Assembly (NCBI RefSeq): GCF_039531105.1
Contig: NZ_BAAAPK010000001.1
Span: forward strand, 1,240,001-1,304,000
Direction: 5' to 3'
DNA: 64,000 nucleotides
Source: Microbacterium lacus
Lineage (GTDB): Bacteria; Actinomycetota; Actinomycetes; Actinomycetales; Microbacteriaceae
In this document: positions 1 through 9,207 of the stretch, piece after piece
Layout: each line of letters opens with the position of its first letter
Numbering within the stretch: position 1 is the first letter of the stretch
Program-made: the position numbers and the translations under genes
Notes under the pieces: model-generated
What the model saw: the letters and a program-made list of their open reading frames with translations, nothing else
What the model was told of the DNA's origin: nothing
Database searches by the model: none

Positions 1-3000
1 GAGGGTGAGGGCCTTGTTCAGGATCGCCGCCTGCTCGACCGCGTGCACCTTCGGCGAACCCGTCGCCGTCGAGGCCGCCGATGCGCGCGAGATCCGACGG
101 ATCGTCCGGCCGTGCAGGTGCTTGACGACCTCGAGCGCGATGAACGGCCAGGCGCCCTGGTTCTCGGGCTCGTCCTGCACCCAGTACAGCTCCGCGTCCG
201 GATACGTGTCCAGGACCGCGTTGAGCTCCTCGATCGGTGCCGGGTAGTACTGCTCCAGGCGCACGAGGGCGATCTCCGGGTTCGGGTTCTTCTCCAATTC
301 CGCCTTCAGATCCCAGTGGATCTTGCCGGCGTGCAGAAGGACGCGCTTGACGGACGCGCGGTCCAGGTTCCGGTCGTCGTCCAGCACCGGTTCGAAACGT
401 CCGCCGAGGAAGTCCTCGACCGGGCTCGTGGCTCCCCGCAGGCGCAGCATCGCCTTGGGCGTGAAGACGATGAGCGGCCGGCGCGGGCGGGCGTACGCCT
501 GACGGCGCAGCAGGTGGAAGTACGACGCGGGCGTGGACGGCCGGGCGACCGTCATGTTGTCCTGCGCGCACATCTGCAGGTAGCGCTCGATGCGCGCCGA
601 CGAGTGGTCGGGTCCCTGGCCCTCGTAGCCGTGGGGGAGCAGGAGCACGACGCTGGACTGCTGGCCCCATTTCTGCTCGGCCGAGGAGATGAACTCGTCC
701 AGCACCGACTGCGCGCCGTTGACGAAGTCGCCGAACTGCGCCTCCCAGAGCACGAGTGCGTCTGCGCGCTCGACCGAGTAGCCGTACTCGAACGCGAGGG
801 CGGCGTACTCGCTCAGCAGCGAGTCATAGACCCAGAACCGGCCTTGGTTCTCGCCGAGGTTCGTCAGCGGGATCCATTCCTGCCCGTTCGCGCGGTCGTG
901 CAGGACCGAGTGGCGCTGCACGAACGTGCCGCGGCGGGAGTCCTGCCCGGCGAGGCGGACGGCCGTGCCCTCCACGAGCAGTGAGCCGAACGCGAGGAGT
1001 TCGGAGAAGCCCCAGTCGATTCCGCCGTTGCGGCTCATGTCCAGCCGCTTCTCGAGGAGCTGCTGGAGCTTGGCGTGCACCGTGAAGCCTTCCGGCTTGT
1101 TCACGAACGCGTCGCCGATCATGTGCACGATCTCGCGAGAGACCCCCGTCGTCTCCGGAGCCCCGACCGCCTGCTCGACCGCCGTGTCCTCGACGACCTG
1201 ATTCGTTCCGGTCTCTGCCGCGTGCGTCTCGGCGAAGGCGATCTCCAGGCCGTTCTGGAAGTCGCGCTTGGCTTGCTCGTACTCCTCTTCGGTGATGTCG
1301 CCGCGACCGACGAGCGCCTCGACGTACAGGCGCCGGACCGAGCGCTTCGCCTCGATGAGGTTCGTCATGAGGGGCTGCGTCATCGAGGGGTCGTCCCCCT
1401 CGTTGTGGCCGCGTCGGCGGTAGCAGACCAGGTCGATCACGACGTCGCGGTGGAAGCGCTGGCGGTACGCGAACGCGATCTGCGACACGCGGACCACGGC
1501 CTCCGGGTCGTCGCCGTTCACATGGAAGATCGGCGCCTGGATCGTCTTGGCGACATCCGTCGCGTACACCGAGGTGCGCGCGTCCTGCGGCACGGTGGTG
1601 AAGCCCACCTGGTTGTTCACGACCACGTGGATCGTGCCGCCCGTGCGGTACCCGCGCAGCTGCGACATCTGCAGCGTCTCGACGACCACGCCCTGCCCTG
1701 CGAACGCCGCGTCGCCGTGGACGAGGATCGGGAGCCAGGCGAACGTGCCGATGGGCTTGCGGTCCTGCTTGGCGCGGACGATGCCCTCGAGCACGCCGTC
1801 GACGGTCTCGAGGTGCGAGGGGTTCGCGGCGAGGTAGACCGGCAGCTCTTCGCCGCGGTCGTCCACGAACGTGCCCTCGGTGCCGAGGTGGTACTTCACG
1901 TCTCCGGAACCGCTCTTGCTGCCGACGGCGACCGAGCCCTCGAATTCGCGGAAGACCTGTCCGTAGGTCTTGCCGGCGATGTTGGTCAGCACGTTCAGAC
2001 GACCGCGGTGGGCCATTCCGATCGCGGCACCGTCCAGCCCGGCCTCGGCCGCGCCCTGCAGGATCTCGTCCAGGAGCGGGATGAGGGATTCGCCGCCCTC
2101 GAGGCTGAACCGCTTCTGGCCGACGTACTTCGTCTGCAGGAACGTCTCGAACGCCTCGGCCTCGTTGAGCTTGCTGAGGATGCGGAGCTGCTCGTCGTGG
2201 CCGGGCTTCTGGTACTTCAGCTCGACGTTCTCCTGGAACCACTGACGCTGCGTCGGGTCCTGGATGTGCATGTACTCGATGCCGATCGTGCGGCAGTAGG
2301 AGTCGCGCAGCACCCCGAGGATGTCACGGAGCTTCATCTGGCGCTTGCCGCCGAATCCGCCGGTGACGAATTCGCGGTCGAGGTCCCAGAACGTCAGTCC
2401 GTGGTTCTCGATCTCGAGGTCGGGGTGCGTGCGCTGCACGTACTCGAGCGGATCGATGTCGGCCATCAGGTGACCGCGGACCCGGAACGAATTGATGAGC
2501 TCCTGCACGCGAGCGGTCTTGTCCACGCGCTCGGCGAGGTCGACGTTGATGTCGCTGCCCCAGTGGATCGGGGCGTACGGGATGCGGAGCGCGGCGAAGA
2601 TGTCCTCGTAGAAGTTGCGCTGGCCGATGAGGAGCTCGTGCACCTTCTTCAGGAACTCGCCGGAGCCCGCACCCTGGATGACGCGGTGGTCGTACGTGCT
2701 CGTCAGCGTGATCGTCTTGCCGATCGCGAGCTCGTTGAGGGTCTTCTCGCTCGCCCCCTGGAACTCGGCCGGGTACTCCAGGGCACCGGCACCGACGATG
2801 CAGCCCTGCCCCTTCATCAGACGCGGGACGGAATGGACCGTGCCGATGCCACCGGGGTTGGTCAGCGAGATCGTCGTCCCCTGGAAGTCCGCGGCGGTGA
2901 GCTTGTTGTTCCGGGCGCGCGTGACGAGGTCCTCGTACGAGGCCAGGTACTCGTTGAACGTGAGCGTGTCGGCGCGCTTCAGGCTCGGCACGAGGAGCGC

Positions 3001-3747
3001 GCGCGTCCCGTCCGGCTTGGGCAGGTCGATCGCGATGCCGAGGTTGATGTGCGCGGGTGCGACGACCGACGGCTTGCCGTCGATCTCGGCGTAGAAGACA
3101 TTCTGACTCGGGAACTCCTTGAGAGCGCGGATGAGCGCCCACCCGATCAGGTGCGTGAAACTCACCTTGCCGCCGCGGGTGCGCGACATGTGGTTGTTGA
3201 TCACGATGCGGTTGTCGATCATCAGCTTGGCCGGGATCGTCCGCACGCTCGTGGCGGTCGGGACGGTCAGCGACTCGTCCATGTTGACCGCGAGCGTCTT
3301 GGTCATGCCCTTGAGGACGGTGACCTTGTCTTCTTCCGAGTTCGCCGCTCCCGCGGACGGCGCCGCGGTCGGCGCCTGGGCCGGGATCGGCTGGCGGGCC
3401 GCGGGACGTGCCGTCGTCCGGGCGACCGGCTGACTTCCGACGACAGGGATCGGGGCCGTCACCGGGTGGGCGTCGCTCGGGGCGGCGCCCTCCGAGCGGG
3501 TCTGGGTGGGCGGGGCCGACGGGGCGGCCGCTGCCGGCTGCGTCGTGGATGCCGCCGGCGCGGGGGGAGCGGCATCCGGTGCCGGCGTCCCGTCCGCGGG
3601 CCGGTAGGCCTCGAGGATCGGCCACCAGGCCTTGTCTACTGAGTTCTTGTCGGCCGTGTACTGCTCGTAGAGTTCTTCGACGAGCCACTCATTGGCTCCG
3701 AACTCGCCTTCGCTCGACACCCCGACGCCCGTGACCTGGCTCGACAC
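1..3747 (-). CDS. kgd: Multifunctional 2-oxoglutarate decarboxylase/dehydrogenase (Kgd/SucA), 3' end cut by window edge
   Basis: ThDP-dependent E1 of the TCA cycle in the actinobacterial fused form. About 1,249 codons are visible, close to the usual ~1,230-1,270, so only a few C-terminal residues are missing. Order: short E1-type N-terminal helix (NEWLVEELYEQY), Ala/Pro-rich linker (residues ~50-105), E2-like succinyltransferase core with the DHRVIQGAGSGEF signature (~residue 350), then the E1 domain with the ThDP pocket HGDAAFAGQG (~680) and GHNEGDDPS. The GTG at 3747 is chosen because upstream codons lose homology and a probable promoter lies 40-75 bp upstream. Long open frames on the opposite strand here are G+C artefacts. 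It diverges from guaB1. In mycobacteria Kgd gives succinic semialdehyde or feeds the KDH complex; that role is inferred from the family. Confidence 0.96.
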   Translation of the reverse strand, partial: MSSQVTGVGVSSEGEFGANEWLVEELYEQYTADKNSVDKAWWPILEAYRPADGTPAPDAAPPAPAASTTQPAAAAPSAPPTQTRSEGAAPSDAHPVTAPIPVVGSQPVARTTARPAARQPIPAQAPTAAPSAGAANSEEDKVTVLKGMTKTLAVNMDESLTVPTATSVRTIPAKLMIDNRIVINNHMSRTRGGKVSFTHLIGWALIRALKEFPSQNVFYAEIDGKPSVVAPAHINLGIAIDLPKPDGTRALLVPSLKRADTLTFNEYLASYEDLVTRARNNKLTAADFQGTTISLTNPGGIGTVHSVPRLMKGQGCIVGAGALEYPAEFQGASEKTLNELAIGKTITLTSTYDHRVIQGAGSGEFLKKVHELLIGQRNFYEDIFAALRIPYAPIHWGSDINVDLAERVDKTARVQELINSFRVRGHLMADIDPLEYVQRTHPDLEIENHGLTFWDLDREFVTGGFGGKRQMKLRDILGVLRDSYCRTIGIEYMHIQDPTQRQWFQENVELKYQKPGHDEQLRILSKLNEAEAFETFLQTKYVGQKRFSLEGGESLIPLLDEILQGAAEAGLDGAAIGMAHRGRLNVLTNIAGKTYGQVFREFEGSVAVGSKSGSGDVKYHLGTEGTFVDDRGEELPVYLAANPSHLETVDGVLEGIVRAKQDRKPIGTFAWLPILVHGDAAFAGQGVVVETLQMSQLRGYRTGGTIHVVVNNQVGFTTVPQDARTSVYATDVAKTIQAPIFHVNGDDPEAVVRVSQIAFAYRQRFHRDVVIDLVCYRRRGHNEGDDPSMTQPLMTNLIEAKRSVRRLYVEALVGRGDITEEEYEQAKRDFQNGLEIAFAETHAAETGTNQVVEDTAVEQAVGAPETTGVSREIVHMIGDAFVNKPEGFTVHAKLQQLLEKRLDMSRNGGIDWGFSELLAFGSLLVEGTAVRLAGQDSRRGTFVQRHSVLHDRANGQEWIPLTNLGENQGRFWVYDSLLSEYAALAFEYGYSVERADALVLWEAQFGDFVNGAQSVLDEFISSAEQKWGQQSSVVLLLPHGYEGQGPDHSSARIERYLQMCAQDNMTVARPSTPASYFHLLRRQAYARPRRPLIVFTPKAMLRLRGATSPVEDFLGGRFEPVLDDDRNLDRASVKRVLLHAGKIHWDLKAELEKNPNPEIALVRLEQYYPAPIEELNAVLDTYPDAELYWVQDEPENQGAWPFIALEVVKHLHGRTIRRISRASAASTATGSPKVHAVEQAAILNKALTL

Positions 3748-3793
3748 GCTCGATCGCCCGCTTTCGTGAAGTTCGTGGGAGCGCGCGGCACCC

Positions 3794-3823
3794 GATTCAG
3801 CGGCATCCGCGCACGACTGTCAA
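3794..3823 (-). promoter_or_regulatory. Putative kgd promoter
   Basis: On the minus strand TTGACA (3823-3818) and TGAATC (3799-3794) are separated by 18 bp. This would place the transcript start near 3787, about 40 nt upstream of the chosen kgd GTG. The -35 is a perfect consensus; the -10 is weak. Inferred from sequence alone. Confidence 0.4.
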
Positions 3824-3924
3824 GCCTAACCCCATCGTGGCCGGCGCCGCCGGGACGAAGCCGGTTGTGATACGCAGGATCGGGCATCGTTATGCCCGCG
3901 GAAAGAATCACTAATCTGGCCAGC

Positions 3925-5382
3925 ATGGAGTTCTACGGCGAGAAGCCCGATGTCGATCTGACCTACTCCGATGTCTTCCTGGTGCCGCGGCACTCCGACG
4001 TCACCAGTCGCCTGGACGTCGACCTGGCGCCGAACGACGGCACGCCGGCGACGATCCCGCTCGTCTCCGCGAACATGAACTCCGTCACGGGCGCGCGCCT
4101 GGCAGCGACCCTCGCTCGTCGCGGCGGGCTCGGGGTGCTGCCGCAGGACATGCCGCTGCAGGAGCTCGACGCGGCGATCCGCTGGGTGAAGGACCAGCCG
4201 GTGCGCTGGGACACGCCGCTGGTGCTGCCGGGGGATGCGACCGTGGCGGATGCCGCGCGCCTGTTGCCCGCCACCGAGGGCCACGGCATCGTCGTCGCCG
4301 ACACCACAGGCAAGCGCCTGCACATCGACGACGTGCAGGGGATCGTCCCGGCCATCCGGCTCGGATCGGCGCTGCCGGACGCGCGCTTGGGAGATCTCGT
4401 CCGCGGACGGACGGCATCCCTCGACGCCGACGACGTGGAGAGCGCCCGGCACGCGTTCGACCTGCTCGTCGCCGCGGATGCCGAGACCGTCTGCGTCCTG
4501 CACCACGGCTTCGTCGTGGGGACGCTGTCGCGCCGCAGCGCGCTGCGCTCGACGCTGTACCGACCGGCCGTCGACGGGTCGGGGCGCCTGGGTGTCGCCG
4601 CGGCGGTCGGCATCAACGGCGATGTGGCGGCGAAGGCGCAGGCGCTGGCCGCCGCCGGTGTCGACGTGCTCGTCGTCGACACGGCCCACGGGCACCAGGA
4701 CGGCATGCTCCGGGCGCTGCGCACCGTCGCCGACCTCGATCTCGGCATCCCGATCGCCGCGGGCAACATCGTGACCGCCGACGGCGTGCAGGACCTCGTC
4801 CGCGCCGGCGCGACGATCCTCAAGGTCGGCGTGGGTCCGGGCGCGATGTGCACGACCCGCATGATGACCGCCGTCGGCCGCCCGCAGTTCTCCGCCGTGC
4901 TCGAGACGGCGGAGGCCGCGCGCGTGCTCGGCGCGCACGTCTGGGCCGACGGGGGCGTCCGCTACCCCCGGGACGTCGCCCTCGCGCTCGCGGCGGGAGC
5001 GGCATCCGTCATGATCGGCTCGTGGTTCGCCGGGACGATCGAGGCTCCGGGCGAGCTCCTGGTCGATGAGGCGGGGCGCGCCTACAAGGAGTCCTGGGGC
5101 ATGGCATCGACCAAGGCCGTGCACGGCCGGTTCGGCCGGCTGGATCCATACGAGCTCGCCCGCAAGGAGCTGTTCGCCGAGGGCATCTCGTCGTCCAAGA
5201 TCTATCTGGATCCGCTGCGGCCGGGGCTGGAGGATCTGCTCGACATGATCACCTCGGGCGTGCGGTCCTCGTTCACGTACGCCGGCGCTTCCTCGGTCGC
5301 CGAGTTCCGCGAGCGTGCCCGCGTCGGTCTGCAGTCCGCCGCCGGGTACGAGGAGGGCAAGGCGCTCCCGGTCTCCTGGTAG
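3925..5382 (+). CDS. guaB1: GuaB1-family IMP dehydrogenase-related protein (probable GMP reductase)
   Basis: TIM-barrel purine nucleotide enzyme with an inserted CBS pair. It starts MEFYGEKPDVDLTYSDVFLV, as GuaB1 proteins do, so the ATG at 3925 is preferred over an in-frame ATG at 3892. Visible: N-terminal half-barrel with SANMNSVTG (residues ~50), CBS region (~85-215), DTAHGHQDG, and the catalytic Cys loop GVGPGAMCTTRMMT (~310), followed by ADGGVRYPRDVALALAAGA. GuaB1 of Mycobacterium smegmatis has been described as a GMP reductase rather than an IMP dehydrogenase, so the GMP-to-IMP salvage role is the likely one; substrate cannot be decided from sequence. Older annotations call this IMPDH. 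It diverges from kgd with ~175 bp between. Confidence 0.9.
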   Translation: MEFYGEKPDVDLTYSDVFLVPRHSDVTSRLDVDLAPNDGTPATIPLVSANMNSVTGARLAATLARRGGLGVLPQDMPLQELDAAIRWVKDQPVRWDTPLVLPGDATVADAARLLPATEGHGIVVADTTGKRLHIDDVQGIVPAIRLGSALPDARLGDLVRGRTASLDADDVESARHAFDLLVAADAETVCVLHHGFVVGTLSRRSALRSTLYRPAVDGSGRLGVAAAVGINGDVAAKAQALAAAGVDVLVVDTAHGHQDGMLRALRTVADLDLGIPIAAGNIVTADGVQDLVRAGATILKVGVGPGAMCTTRMMTAVGRPQFSAVLETAEAARVLGAHVWADGGVRYPRDVALALAAGAASVMIGSWFAGTIEAPGELLVDEAGRAYKESWGMASTKAVHGRFGRLDPYELARKELFAEGISSSKIYLDPLRPGLEDLLDMITSGVRSSFTYAGASSVAEFRERARVGLQSAAGYEEGKALPVSW

Positions 5383-5433
5383 TGCTCTCCCTCCCGCCCG
5401 CCCGCCATCCTCCCGCAGATTGGCGACACCTTC

Positions 5434-5470
5434 CTGCGATGGCGATTCAGTTTTCGTAGGGCCACCGCAG
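5434..5470. repeat. Hairpin repeat, copy 1 (downstream of guaB1 and of the AbiEi-like gene)
   Basis: Inverted repeat CTGCGATGGC ... GCCACCGCAG around a 17-nt loop, with one G-T/mismatch position. A second copy with a perfect 10-bp stem and the same 17-nt loop length lies at 6607-6643. The two copies also share loop letters (GA-TCAG-TTTCGTAGG versus GGCTGAGGTTTCATAGG). It sits between the convergent stops of guaB1 and the AbiEi-like gene, so it may also act as a terminator. Confidence 0.75.
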
Positions 5471-5501
5471 GCATCTGGCGCCATCGATCGCGGACGAACG
5501 C

Positions 5502-6464
5502 TCAACGCCCCGGGCGGGGCATGACGCTCGGCAGGCCGGCGCGCGTCAGGATGTCCCACAGCTGTGCCGGCCGTTGCAGCTGGGGAGTGCGCCACCGGGA
5601 AACTCGGCGCACGATGCGCCGCAGCGCGTCCTCGCGATCCTTCTCCTCGATCAGGGCCTGCGCGGGGGTTCGTCCGCGCAGGATCGCCGCGTCGATGTAC
5701 TTCCCGACTCCGTCGAACTCGCCCACGTGGTCCCACTCCTGCCAGAAGAAGTCGGTGCGCACGATCCGCCCATCGGGCAGGACGAATGGATGCTGCAGCT
5801 CCGGTGACGGGAAACCCAGCGCATCGATCACGATCCGGCTCTGCGACTCGCGCACACTGTCCGAGTCCGCGGAGGCGAATTCCGCCATGCGGCGCGCACG
5901 CACCTCGCCGCGTCCGCGGTACTCATCCGCTCCCGCACGCAGTTCGCCCAGGCTGAGCAGTGGGCCGCCTGTCCGCCGGGACCAGAGGGCTCGGTCAGCG
6001 ACGACGACGCCCATGGTGAACGAATGTGCCGCCGCCATGTCGAGGATCGTCTGGCCGGGCGTGGTTATCCAATGGTCGCCCCAGGCTGTGACCTGCACAC
6101 GCGCCATGTCCCGGGTGTGCCGCCGCAGGTTGCCGGTCGTGCGTCCGCCGCTCGTCCGCTCCACGCTGACATCGACGCGGTCGCCGGCGTCGCCGAGCAT
6201 GTCGATGCCCCAGAGCGCGCACGCCGCCGCGTGCGAGAAGACCGTGCCGCGCGATGTCCGACTCGCGGCTTCCCAGACGCGCTGCGCGTGCTGATCGATC
6301 GGCTTCAGAACCGACCACGTCGAGCTCGTGACGAAAGACCCGGGTGCGACGCGGATGAGTTCGCCTCGCTCGATCCGGCGGGCGAGCCGCCGTTCGTTGA
6401 CTCCGTCGATCGACTCGCGCCGTCGGTAGACGCGGTCCAGCGGGGGCTCGAGAAGGTTCGTCAT
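5502..6464 (-). CDS. AbiEi/DUF559-like protein (type IV antitoxin-like regulator fused to endonuclease-like C-terminus)
   Basis: 320-residue protein. The N-terminal part (ESIDGVNERRLARRIERGELIRVAPGSFV) is the winged-helix segment typical of AbiEi-type antitoxin-like proteins, which repress or counter a nucleotidyltransferase toxin; the C-terminal third (RTDFFWQEWDHVGEFDGVGKY, LIEEKDREDALR) resembles the Vsr/DUF559-type nuclease fold with acidic residues D and E in the expected strand. Start is ATG 6464, with GAGG 8-9 nt upstream; longer in-frame extension to 6602 crosses the hairpin region. There is no AbiEii-like toxin gene beside it, so it is either an orphan or acts alone. Such solitary genes are common in Microbacteriaceae. 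Bracketed on both sides by related hairpins. Function not established. Confidence 0.7.
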   Translation of the reverse strand: MTNLLEPPLDRVYRRRESIDGVNERRLARRIERGELIRVAPGSFVTSSTWSVLKPIDQHAQRVWEAASRTSRGTVFSHAAACALWGIDMLGDAGDRVDVSVERTSGGRTTGNLRRHTRDMARVQVTAWGDHWITTPGQTILDMAAAHSFTMGVVVADRALWSRRTGGPLLSLGELRAGADEYRGRGEVRARRMAEFASADSDSVRESQSRIVIDALGFPSPELQHPFVLPDGRIVRTDFFWQEWDHVGEFDGVGKYIDAAILRGRTPAQALIEEKDREDALRRIVRRVSRWRTPQLQRPAQLWDILTRAGLPSVMPRPGR

Positions 6465-6606
6465 CCGTGAATCCTCGGCGACGGTGATCTGCGCGGTGCC
6501 ATGATCCACGCATGTGTGGATGGCGCCGGTTCGCCCGACACCTGGGGAGGAGCTGGGGATGCCGCGCCGAGCCGCCATGGTCGGATCCCCGTTCGGCGCC
6601 ACATCT

Positions 6607-6643
6607 CTGCGATGGCGGCTGAGGTTTCATAGGGCCATCGCAG
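6607..6643. repeat. Hairpin repeat, copy 2 (upstream of the AbiEi-like gene)
   Basis: Perfect inverted repeat CTGCGATGGC / GCCATCGCAG with a 17-nt loop; sister of the element at 5434-5470. Around it, 6465-6781 (317 bp) contains no convincing gene: it holds the 5' region of the AbiEi-like gene, this hairpin, and the probable promoter of the next operon (TAGACT at 6699-6704). Confidence 0.8.
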
Positions 6644-6781
6644 TTCGGTGTAGCCAACGTGCGAATCGGAATCGCGGGCGTCGACGGGGAGTGCCTGCCG
6701 TAGACTGGGCGGCACGATGGACGACCCCCCCAGTAGACGCTCGCCCCACTGCCGCGCCTCCCGAGAAGGGGGTGATGCGTG

Positions 6782-8113
6782 ATGGATTACGTCATGCTCG
6801 GCGTGGGGCTCCTGCTCACGGTCGGCACCGGTCTCTTCGTCGCCAGCGAGTTCGCGCTGGTCAACCTCGATCGCGCCGATCTGGAAGCGCGACGGGATGC
6901 CGGTGAATCGCGTCTCTCGCTGACGATCAGCGCTCTGCGCATCACCTCGACGCACCTCTCCAGCGCGCAGCTCGGCATCACTCTGACCACGCTCCTGACC
7001 GGTTATGCGATGGAGCCGGCGATCTCGAACCTGCTCCGACCCGTGTTCACCGCATGGGGCATGCCCCCGAGCCTCGTCTCGCCGCTCGCGGTGATCATCG
7101 CGATCACGATCGCGACCGTGCTGTCGATGATCCTCGGCGAGCTCGTGCCGAAGAACTTCGCACTCGCGATCCCGCGGCAGACCGCCAAGCTCGTCATGCC
7201 CTTCCAGGTCGCGTTCACGACGGTGTTCCGTCCCGCGATCGTCGTCCTCAACGGCAGCGCGAACGGCGTGCTGCGGATGATCGGGATCGAGCCGAAGGAG
7301 GAGCTCTCGGGCGCACGCACCGCCGAGGAGCTGTCGAGCCTCGTCCGCCGGTCGGCTTCGGCCGGCGTGCTCGAGGAGGACACGGCCACTCTGCTGAACC
7401 GCAGCCTCACGTTCGCCCGGCTGAGCGCCGCCGACGTGATGACGCCGCGGCCCAGCATCCACGCGCTCTCCGTCGAGGATTCCGCCGACGACGTGATCCA
7501 GCTCGCCCGCCGCACCGGCCACAGCCGGTTCCCCGTGTATGACGAGTCGATGGACGACATCACCGGCATCGTGCACCTGAAGGCCGCCGTCGGCGTCCCG
7601 CGCGGGCGCCGGGCCGACGTCCCCGCCGCGGCGCTCGCGACGGAACCGCTGCGCGTGCCCGAAGCCGTGCACCTGGACACCCTCGTCGCCGAGCTCCGTG
7701 CCCGCGGTTACCAGATGGCGATCGTCGTGGACGAGTACGGCGGCACCGCCGGCGTCGTCACCCTCGAGGACCTCGTGGAGGAGATCGTGGGCGAAGTGCT
7801 CGACGAGCACGACCGCCGCCGCGCGGGCATCGTGCGCACCGACACGTCGGTCACCTTCCCCGGCGATCTCCGACCCGATGAGGTGCTCGATCGCACCGGC
7901 ATCCGCATTCCCGAAGGCGACGTGTACGACACCGTGGGCGGCTACATCATGAGCGTGCTCGAGCGCATCCCGGTCGTCGGCGACCGGGTCGAGGTGGAGG
8001 ACGGGACGCTGGACGTGCAGCGCATGGACGGCCGGCGCATCGACCGCGTCCGCTTCACGCACACCCCGACCGCGGACCAGCGCGAGGCGGCCGAGGCGGG
8101 TGAGCGCTCATGA
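6782..8113 (+). CDS. CNNM/CorC-HlyC family membrane protein (hemolysin-family transporter) 1
   Basis: 443-residue membrane protein with the usual three parts: DUF21/CNNM transmembrane domain (residues ~1-185, with [17 protein letters not shown] and [11 protein letters not shown]), a tandem CBS module (~205-335, containing VMTPRP and [20 protein letters not shown]) and the C-terminal CorC_HlyC domain (~345-425). CNNM proteins, including bacterial CorC and MpfA, are linked to Mg2+ efflux; the 'hemolysin' name is historical. A preceding in-frame GTG (6779) exists, but ATG 6782 follows a purine-rich AAGGGGGTGA ribosome site. Its ATGA overlap with the next homologue indicates translational coupling. 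Confidence 0.93.
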   Translation: MDYVMLGVGLLLTVGTGLFVASEFALVNLDRADLEARRDAGESRLSLTISALRITSTHLSSAQLGITLTTLLTGYAMEPAISNLLRPVFTAWGMPPSLVSPLAVIIAITIATVLSMILGELVPKNFALAIPRQTAKLVMPFQVAFTTVFRPAIVVLNGSANGVLRMIGIEPKEELSGARTAEELSSLVRRSASAGVLEEDTATLLNRSLTFARLSAADVMTPRPSIHALSVEDSADDVIQLARRTGHSRFPVYDESMDDITGIVHLKAAVGVPRGRRADVPAAALATEPLRVPEAVHLDTLVAELRARGYQMAIVVDEYGGTAGVVTLEDLVEEIVGEVLDEHDRRRAGIVRTDTSVTFPGDLRPDEVLDRTGIRIPEGDVYDTVGGYIMSVLERIPVVGDRVEVEDGTLDVQRMDGRRIDRVRFTHTPTADQREAAEAGERS

Positions 8114-9165
8114 GCGACTGGGCAGGCATCGCGTGGCTGTTCGTGCTGCTGGCGTTCAACGCGTTCTTCGTCGGCGCGGAGTTCGCCGTCATCTCGGCGC
8201 GCCGTTCGCAGATCGAACCGCTTGCCGAGAAGGGTTCGCGCGCCGCGAAGACCGCGCTGTACGCGATGGAGCACGCCACGCTCATGCTCGCGACGAGCCA
8301 GCTGGGCATCACGATCTGCTCGCTGCTGATCCTGAACGTCTCGGAGCCGGCGATCCACCACCTGCTCGCGGAGCCGCTCGGACTCACCGGGCTCGCCGAG
8401 GGCACCGTCGACGTCATCGCGTTCGTCGTCGCTCTCCTGCTCGTGTCGTACCTGCACGTCGTCTTCGGTGAGATGGTGCCGAAGAACCTCGCGTTCTCCG
8501 TGCCGGACCGTGCCGTGCTGATGCTCGCGACCCCGCTCGTCTGGGTCTCCCGGCTGTTCCACCCGGTGATCGTGTCGCTCAACTGGATCGCCAACCACAT
8601 CGTTCGGCTGTTCCGCGTCGAGCCGAAGGACGAGGCCGCGTCGACCTTCACGCTCGAGGAGGTCACCACGATCGTGAACCAGTCGCGCATCGAGGGCATC
8701 CTCGACGACTCGGCCGGAACGGTGTCGGCGGCGCTGGAGTTCACCGACAAGAAGGCGAGCGACATCGCGGTGCCGCTCAGCCAGCTCGTGACCCTGCCCG
8801 AGACGGTCACCCCGGCGACGATCGAGAAGGCGGTCGCGCGGTACGGCTTCTCGCGGTACGTGATCGTGGATGCCGAGCAGTCGCCGGTCGGGTACGTCCA
8901 CTTGAAGGACATCCTGCGTGCGGCGGAGGGGCCGGACGCGCCGGAGGACGTGGCGCGGTCGATTCCGAGCAAGCGCATCCACCAGATGGTTCCCGTGCTC
9001 GAGACGACCGACCTCGAGGACGCGCTCGCGCTCATGCGACGCGCGGGGCGCCACCTCGCGCGCGTGCGGGACACGGAGGGGCGGACCACCGGCGTGCTGT
9101 TCCTCGAGGACATCATCGAGGAGCTCATCGGCGAAGTGCAGGACGCGACGCGCCGCCGCGCATGA
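8110..9165 (+). CDS. CNNM/CorC family membrane protein 2
   Basis: 351 residues, paralogous to the previous gene: DUF21/CNNM domain (residues ~1-180; FVGAEFAVISARR, TSQLGITICSLL, FGEMVPKNLAF) and a CBS pair (~205-335; GYVHLKDILRA, TTGVLFLEDIIEELIGEV). The C-terminal CorC_HlyC domain present in the upstream copy is missing; the protein ends just after the second CBS. Such long-plus-short pairs are common in actinobacteria and may form a heteromeric complex (inference). The start codon overlaps the preceding stop by 4 bp. Confidence 0.92.
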   Translation: MSDWAGIAWLFVLLAFNAFFVGAEFAVISARRSQIEPLAEKGSRAAKTALYAMEHATLMLATSQLGITICSLLILNVSEPAIHHLLAEPLGLTGLAEGTVDVIAFVVALLLVSYLHVVFGEMVPKNLAFSVPDRAVLMLATPLVWVSRLFHPVIVSLNWIANHIVRLFRVEPKDEAASTFTLEEVTTIVNQSRIEGILDDSAGTVSAALEFTDKKASDIAVPLSQLVTLPETVTPATIEKAVARYGFSRYVIVDAEQSPVGYVHLKDILRAAEGPDAPEDVARSIPSKRIHQMVPVLETTDLEDALALMRRAGRHLARVRDTEGRTTGVLFLEDIIEELIGEVQDATRRRA

Positions 9166-9207
9166 GCGCAGAGCCATCGACGCGCCGCCGCGCGTGAGCG
9201 CGGAGAT

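Noticed and set aside
1075..3642. Very long open frame on the plus strand opposite kgd
   Set aside because: Antisense frame created by high G+C at codon positions; translation is Arg/Val/Leu/Glu-rich with no family, and the minus-strand frame gives a complete Kgd.
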